A stretch of DNA of 64,000 bases from Clavelina lepadiformis (taxonomy: Eukaryota; Chordata; Ascidiacea; Aplousobranchia; Clavelinidae), in NCBI RefSeq assembly GCF_947623445.1, contig NC_135247.1, positions 2,172,501 through 2,236,500 of the forward strand. Reading direction: 5' to 3'. The position numbers were made by a program, and so were the translations under genes. Positions 57,335-64,000 of the stretch are shown here, one piece after another; position 1 is the stretch's first letter; each line of letters starts with the position of its first letter. Below the pieces are notes generated by a model. The model was not told where the DNA came from and made no database searches. It was given only the letters and a program-made list of their open reading frames with translations.

Positions 57335-60300
57335 ATGGCAAGTAAGGTTGTTGTTTTCACAACTCTGCTCGGTTGCTGCTGGTGCTACAACATTGAAACT
57401 AGCGGCCGCTACATCAAGTACATTCAGTCACCGATTCTGTCAATTGGTGTGGAACGCGTTCCTGACAGTGGCCCAGTTTTCCCAGAGATTACGCCATCTT
57501 ATTTTGGTTATGATTTTCAACTCCGACCTGGCCCCGGTCAAACTTTCAGGTAAGGAATATGAAATAATTTTCAAACTAAGTAGTGATGGTATAGGCTAAA
57601 AATATAACGTTAATGAAACCACTTGACTTCTTTTGCTTTTGATGTATAGGTGGTGAGTATAGGTTTTGGGTGTAGCTTTTAACTTAGGTATTAGTTTGTC
57701 CAAGAATAACAGAAGCATTTATCGTTGATTGTTCATTGCTTTTGCATAACGGTTTTTATGGTGAAGTTATCGTCTAAAACTAACAAGTAACATCATCAGA
57801 AAATGTAAAGTAACATTTTCCATTTATGTTCGTTGAATTTGAAGTAGTATAAGGGCCTTGTTTAGATTGCGAACTTTCTCTGCGATCTTTTGATTCCTGG
57901 TCACGTTCCAAAAGATCGTGTTTCCGTCGCACGTCCTGCAAAGGCTACGCGTTGATTTCATTATATTCTTTCGACTGTATTTAGGTTGAGATATAAACAG
58001 AATGGACTTGCTTTGGCAAAAACGTGAATTTATTATCCGGATAAGAACATTTAAAGATCTCTATTTACCGTCCGATTACTAACTATGTGTCAGCAAGTTA
58101 CTTGTGGGACGTGCGGTGCACTTACGCTATCACTGCCGTTTTGCGACCATGTCAATCAATCAATGCCTTTATGACGTAGGTTTTACGTCAAACCTCCGGA
58201 TGTAAAGGGTTACAAATATGTAGTTTTCTACAAATATGTAAGGAAATGTGAAAGGTTAAAAGCTTTCATCTAAAAATTTTTTTCTGCCAATTTGGTAATC
58301 ACATACAACGTCGTTTCAATTTGTACCATGCAATTAGCTTATTCCGGAAAGGAATAAGCCAAAAAACCTATTATGTTTTAAACTGTCGACATTGATAAAT
58401 CTGTTTCAAATTACCGCCATATGGTCTTCCACTGCTACTTCCCCGGCGGTGTTGATATGTAATTTAGTTCATACCAAACAGTATGACAAATTACTGAAGT
58501 TATTTTCAAACAGAGTTGAGATCAGTTTTTATTCCAGGATACAGTTCCTTTACAATAGCAGCAACCTCTGTTATGTGCAAACGAAACTTATTCTATGCGA
58601 ATCGACATTTACGTGAAAAAGTTTCAAGAAAATGTGGAAACTTTCACACAAGTTTTCCACAATTCTGTCAAAATTCTCCCTTATATAGCGATCCACCCAG
58701 TCCAAAGTCACTTACATAGTGCTTTGACACAAATATGAATGGACATGAAATCATTTGACAGCTGCTTGCTCAATCACAACAAAACCTTAACTCCACACTA
58801 CGCCGTATAGATACACCACACATGTCGGCATAAGTAGTCTGCAGTCATCAAATACTTAACACCTTAAAAGAATTTTTGCGTTAATGCAAACTAATGCTAT
58901 GAAATATCTTAAGTGACTGAGATTTGAATTTTTTATCAGTATTAGAAGTGTCTCAGTTTTTAAAAATGATGGACTTCAGGCATGTGCAGGATGCCTAATA
59001 ACACTAACACTTTGTGTGAAAACAGGTTAAATCTATACAGCAGCGTCTTTGCATTATTTCGGTTATTAACCATGATCGATCGTGTTTTACAGCGATAAAT
59101 TTAAAAGTAAAATCTGCTTTTTTAACTTTTAGCGTAATCGCTGGCGCACCGAAAACGTCAGACGCCAGACGACTTTCTTCTCAAGACGGATCAAACTCCT
59201 TATCAAGTGAGTTTCAACGTATGGTTGGTGAACAACATCTTTTAATGTAGGCTAGTACAGTAAATTTTAGTGGCTATTGGAGTATCCCTGCTTTGTTTTC
59301 GATCGTTATACTGCATAGTGAAGTGATAAGCATATTGTGAGTATGATATGATTTTTATTTAAGCTTTTACTAGGAAAGTTGCATTTAAATAAACTTGTAA
59401 GGAGTTGGGTTGTATTCATTTAAGTTACGCTGTCTTCATTTGTACAGTGTAGTTCTGACTTAAAATGTCGAAATATTTCTTCATCGGTTTTAGCAACTGG
59501 TGACGTGCTAACCTGTCGAAGTGGTTTCCCCCCGCCTTCTCCTCTTTGTTCTTCTATCGTTCCTCAACCTGTTAGCCCTGGTGACAATTACGGCCTTAAT
59601 GTGGAAGTAGGCAGAGATTCTACATTGCACGTAAGTGTACAACCTTTGTTGTGTATCGTTTGGAAATGTTCCTCTTTAGCAGTTAAAGAGTTAAAGACAG
59701 AGAACTTGTTGTTAAAACTAGAAAGCAGCTATAGCTCTGAAATGTTGAGCTATAAACAGTTACAACCTTGAGCTTATTCCCCTATGTTCCATCAGGCTTG
59801 TTCACCAACGAAGGAACAGAGCTGTCCTCCGGTTCAGTATAGTCCTGGGTTTTGCTACAGACGACGGAGGAACAGAGCGGAATGGGAAGCAGATCCCCGA
59901 ACGCAAGAACTCGGTGAAAAATCTTTTAAATTTTTACTTGACATACTGTAATTTGGTTCTAAGATAAAAAATTTCCTTGGACCATGTCTTACAATCATTC
60001 AATTGACTTAGCATGTCCACCAATTAACTTGGATCTAATCTTCCTACTTGATGGTTCGGAATCCGTCGGACCAGTCAACTTTGAAACTGTGAAGGACTGG
60101 ACCGTTAATGTTTCTAGGAGTTTCGACATTAGGGATGGGTCAACCCGTATCGGTGTGGTGCAGTATTCTCATCTTGATGTAGATCGAAATGGCAGGTTTG
60201 ATTGTCATTGAACTTACTTTTCTTGATTACTTCTTATATCTTTGATACTCTCAGTGCTGCGATATTATCATTTTCGGAAAAAATCTACATCAGTGGCTTT

Positions 60301-62751
60301 CAATTTTTTCTGATCGCTTATATGCCGGCGAGAAGGTTTTTGTTATTGTCGCTGCGTAGTTTGGTGGAGAATCACCGATTTAGAAAGATCGGTATACGAC
60401 CGTGCACGTGCCTTGCTTTTGTTTGTTTCGCTGCATTCCTGGTTGTGTTTGGAAACTCAGTAAAGCATCTAATTTGTACAGGCCTCTCGCCAGACAAAGA
60501 AATATTGTTACCGAAATTGAACTTGGGGCTCAAAACAATTTCAATGATTTTACGGTAAGCTTAAACTAACGTTGGACAATTCGACAGCTTTTAGACAGTC
60601 ATTGTGGAGCTTTTCCTCTATCAACAAATCTTAAAGTATCAGGGAAATGGAAGTACAGCACAGTATAATCGTTACAAAGTTCCAAATCTTACCCCATTTT
60701 TATACTATTTTATTTGCAGAGAGCCGTGGAAGGAATTAAACTTCAGGCATTCACCACCTATACTGCTCACGCTTTGAACAAAACCGTCGATGACTTTGAG
60801 AGTTCTCCACGGTTTGGTGACAGCAGCACAGCCAAGGTCCTGATTCTTCTCACCGATGGCAAGTAAGCGGGCACAGATATTGTTTTCACACTTGAGGTGC
60901 AAAAACACGAAGATCCTTGCACAGCTGAACATGTATAAGCTACGGTATACTATCTCGGCTCCCGTGTCCGCTTTAAGTATGTGGCTCCTTGTTACGTAAT
61001 GGTTCCGGGTGTGTTGCATAATCCTAATCTTTTGTTAGTATAGGTTACTACATGGTGGTGAGTTACACATGCATTCGATTTTCTATAGGTCGGATGATCA
61101 AGCGTATTTAGCTGATAGCGCCAACTACGTTAGAAGTTTGGGTATAACCACGTTTTCCGTAGGCGTCGGCGACATTAATATTAATGAACTGAGGGTAAGA
61201 AAAGCTTCTTCTTGTGTTAGAATTTGTTTCATTTTTAATGGTGCAAATGTACAGTATAAATGATTACAATATTGCACCTAGATTTTATCATAATATATAC
61301 GGTTTTAACTTATAGCCATACATGAAACGCTGCAAAGATTGAGATTCTAAGACAGAAATTATGTGTTGCTTATGATTAGGCTGCGCAAGGCCTAACGCAT
61401 TATATGTGAAGGTTCCATGCGCTTTACATACGAAAGCGTTTGCCTCGTTTGCGCCGCACATGATTTGCCGAAGGTTTAGGAGTTATTTGCGACTCATGAA
61501 TGGAAAAGGAGCTTGTGGTTCGAAGATAGGTTTTCGTTATTATTTCTATAACTTGGTACACGAAAGACGATTTGTAATTAATTCAACAAATCATTATAAA
61601 CAATATCAGAAATTCAGTGTGTTTTAATCCTGGATTGTGTAATGTGTTCACTTTTAATCTTGTTGGTGTTAAATGACGGCTTTAATGAAAAGATATGTTA
61701 CAGGACAACATACAGAACTAACATAAAAATCTTTTCTTTGAGTTGTGTCTGCTTGCCTTAGACCTGTGTTTTTCATTCGTTAATTTTATTTGTCTACTCT
61801 GTGTAAACTACGATGTGAAAACTAATTGCGCTAAATGCTTGACGGTTGCATAACAGATAACCCTTGATATGATAACTGATTGCTGGAGAGTCACAGCAAT
61901 CGAAAAACTGAAGTTTTGTTTTCAATGAATAATGGTACTTTGTTGAAGGTGGGTTTAAACGAGGGTAAAGAGTGGTTCATTAAATGGATTTAGCGTGACT
62001 GGCCAATTGTCAAGTGTGGCCGGATGTTACTTTTCAACGCATGCGCCACCCATATTTGTAAGGCATACGGTTGGGATATAGGTTGTTTTTCACGTGTGGA
62101 TTTTGTGAGGACCGCAAACAAACATGTTAGCCACATAAAAACTTCTGTCTGAGTTTGAAGAAATTCCTTTAGCTTTCTCCTATATGTTTACAGCTAAATG
62201 CATTAAACATGCGAGTATGACTGTAATTTGTTTTTGTTATAGACGGTTGCGACAGGCACTGACACAGATGAGCGGGTTTATTTCGCGAATGATTTTGACG
62301 GTTTGAACGAAGTTGCCGGCAAGCTTAGAGCAGCTATTCTATCATTTGTGTTGGAAGGTGAAGGAGTTTTTATATTCCCTACCAAAGCTTGCATCCTTGT
62401 ATGCTGTATTTTAGCTCTTATAAATTTACAATTCGAATATAAAAAACCTGCATCACTTTCACAAAAGGTACAATTGCGACTGGAGGCGGACCATCATACC
62501 AGTTAGAAGTGGCTGAAACCGGAATCTCCATTCATGCATCTCGGACGGTAAACTACATAAACTTCGGTTGGAAAATTAGGTGTACCATTGTGTGTGTGGG
62601 AGCGAATGTTGGCTGTATGTTTGTCGTCGTTTGCTTGTATGTCCATGTTTTGTCCTGTACGCGCAAGCTCGAAACATCGCAATTTTCAAGCGATTACGTG
62701 CAAATTGCCAAACATTTTGGTAATTTATCCATCTATGAAACAAGAACATAG
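57335..62751 (+). CDS. integrin alpha-like I-domain gene E (N-terminal half, possibly anchored)
   Basis: Ten exons in the shared phase pattern: 57335-57549, 59133-59206, 59494-59630, 59796-59913, 60012-60195, 60482-60554, 60720-60862, 61089-61194, 62243-62357 and 62468-62547 (415 codons). Signal peptide (VVVFTTLLGCCWC), then propeller start (YFGYDFQL, VIAGAPKTS, GDVLTC, CPPVQYSPGFCYRR), I domain with MIDAS DGSES, Thr in TTYTAHAL and Asp in LLTDGK, then TDERVYFAND, and a post-I exon whose YQLEVAETGISIHAS matches the alpha-1/alpha-2 stretch FQMEMSQTGFSAHYS very well. This is the most divergent and most integrin-like copy, and it stands alone. If the last donor (ACG|GTAAAC) is skipped, the frame continues 67 codons to 62751 through a hydrophobic run (VGCMFVVVCLYVHVL) followed by CTRKLE, which could act as a membrane anchor. 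Otherwise the next exon is beyond the window or missing. Confidence 0.78.
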
Positions 62752-64000
62752 GCCCAGTGATGAAATAACAAAGGTAAGTGAACCAGGCGAGGTCATTCAA
62801 ATCCTGCTCCGGGCAATATCTAATTTTACCCACTCAAAGGAATAACACAGGTCAGTTCCCTGTTCCAACTGAAATGTAATATAAAACGATTTTGTCAGCT
62901 TTTTCTTGGTGACTTACTTTTTGTCTAACAGCTCCAGGCAAAACGTTCAAGCTAAGTCAGCTACTTTACCAAGCTATCTTTTGATGTTGACCAAACCTTC
63001 AATTATACGCTTTGTGGACAACAACGGTATTCGATTCTTTTAACTTGTTTGGTAAGATGATTTGAGAACGTCAAATTTGTTCAAACAGGGAAAATTGTGT
63101 TTGTTATTAGATAATGACGTAGCGTCCCGTGCAACCACACTTTCAAGCTTAGGTGTCATATTTAAACCATGTTTATTCAATAGATTCGATTTATCTAATG
63201 CAAATGACTAGAAGTTAATCAAAATGTCAATGGAAAGCTTTGCAAGACCATCAACTTCTAGAGTCGGTGCAGTGGCGTGGCGCATCTGGTTGAAAGGAAA
63301 TACCCAAAATTCTTCATATGCTCATATGCAAGGAATCAGATATTACAATAACGCAAATGATTATTTATCAATGAACTTGGAAGGCCGCTGATAATTTTTC
63401 ACATTGGATCATTAACAAACAATCCTACATTACTTCTTTCCGTGCTAAACCCACGGAGATGGTTGCAAAGTGCCCTAGAATGATCCGTTAGTAACATCAC
63501 ACTTTGTATGCTCTCCTTTTATGACAATAGTGACGTGAGGATTTGGAACGCGGATCATAAGTATAAGTCTGTCTTCTTGCCAACAATGCCTACATTACGT
63601 GGTCCGTTCAATACCAAAGAATTGCAGTCGTGCCAGGTGCAACAAGATGAGAAGTTATCAAGATCTTCTGGCATGCAAATATGGATGAGCAATGTCCGAA
63701 ATTATCCATATTGCAAATGAAATGAAACATCTTATCTTCGCAGTTTTTAACCCACTGCACTAAGCTTTTTTCATTCCACGATTATGAGTTTCTGAGGGAC
63801 GAACATAAATTAAACTTCAGTCTAATGTATTTCTTGTTTTATATATAAGCGAGGTACCTCATAAACAGCAATTTTTAAACGCGATGACAAACCAACACGT
63901 CCTTGCTACATGCTGAATCAATCGACTGAAACTCCGCAAAATTATCTTGCTTGCCGGGTGGCAGCAAAGACTTCAAGCAAGGACAAGTGGAATTTTTCGC
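62752..64000. other. no feature seen
   Basis: Downstream of gene E. I searched by eye for the next integrin propeller exon on the plus strand and found none. The 70-codon open frame at 63508-63720 has no recognisable domain. Confidence 0.4.

Overview
The window looks like nuclear DNA of an invertebrate deuterostome, most likely a sea squirt (ascidian tunicate). The evidence is AT-rich DNA with small GT-AG introns, a divergent prostanoid-type GPCR, and above all a family of integrin-alpha-like genes that carry an inserted I (von Willebrand A) domain. Strong splice acceptors 10-20 bases before some start codons would suit 5' UTR introns or spliced-leader trans-splicing. No database search was possible. 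All names rest on reading the translated exons, checking that phases join, and recalling family motifs.

Layout. 0.26-2.4 kb (-): NDUFA8, a complex I subunit, five exons. 4.3-6.0 kb (+): an intronless 553-residue protein I do not recognise. 7.8-11.2 kb (+): GTPBP6, an HflX-family GTPase, nine exons with all five G motifs. 11.2-14.6 kb: mostly unassigned, with one possible minus-strand first exon. 14.6-17.3 kb (+): a secreted/membrane Cys-rich protein with two alternative, apparently duplicated transmembrane exons. 17.3-22.6 kb: no gene seen. 22.6-30.6 kb (+): a prostaglandin E receptor-like GPCR, nine coding exons, with a very long first intracellular loop and no arginine at the usual TM7 position.

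33.2-62.6 kb: five paralogues (A-, B+, C-, D+, E+) with the same ten-exon, same-phase structure: signal peptide, the first integrin beta-propeller repeats, the I domain with intact MIDAS residues, and one short post-I-domain exon. None has recognisable downstream integrin exons (remaining propeller, legs, membrane anchor) in the window. For A-D the space to the next gene is limited. A pairs with D and B pairs with C, and the pairs are in mirror order, so a divergent A/B module was duplicated as an inverted repeat around about 42.8 kb. D is damaged: exon 9 and the front of exon 10 are replaced by repeat DNA, and two hAT-type elements with 8-bp target duplications sit in its introns. The matching A intron is an exact empty site for one of them.

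The most interesting content is this cluster of short integrin 'head' genes, which might encode soluble or differently anchored I-domain recognition proteins. That function is inference.
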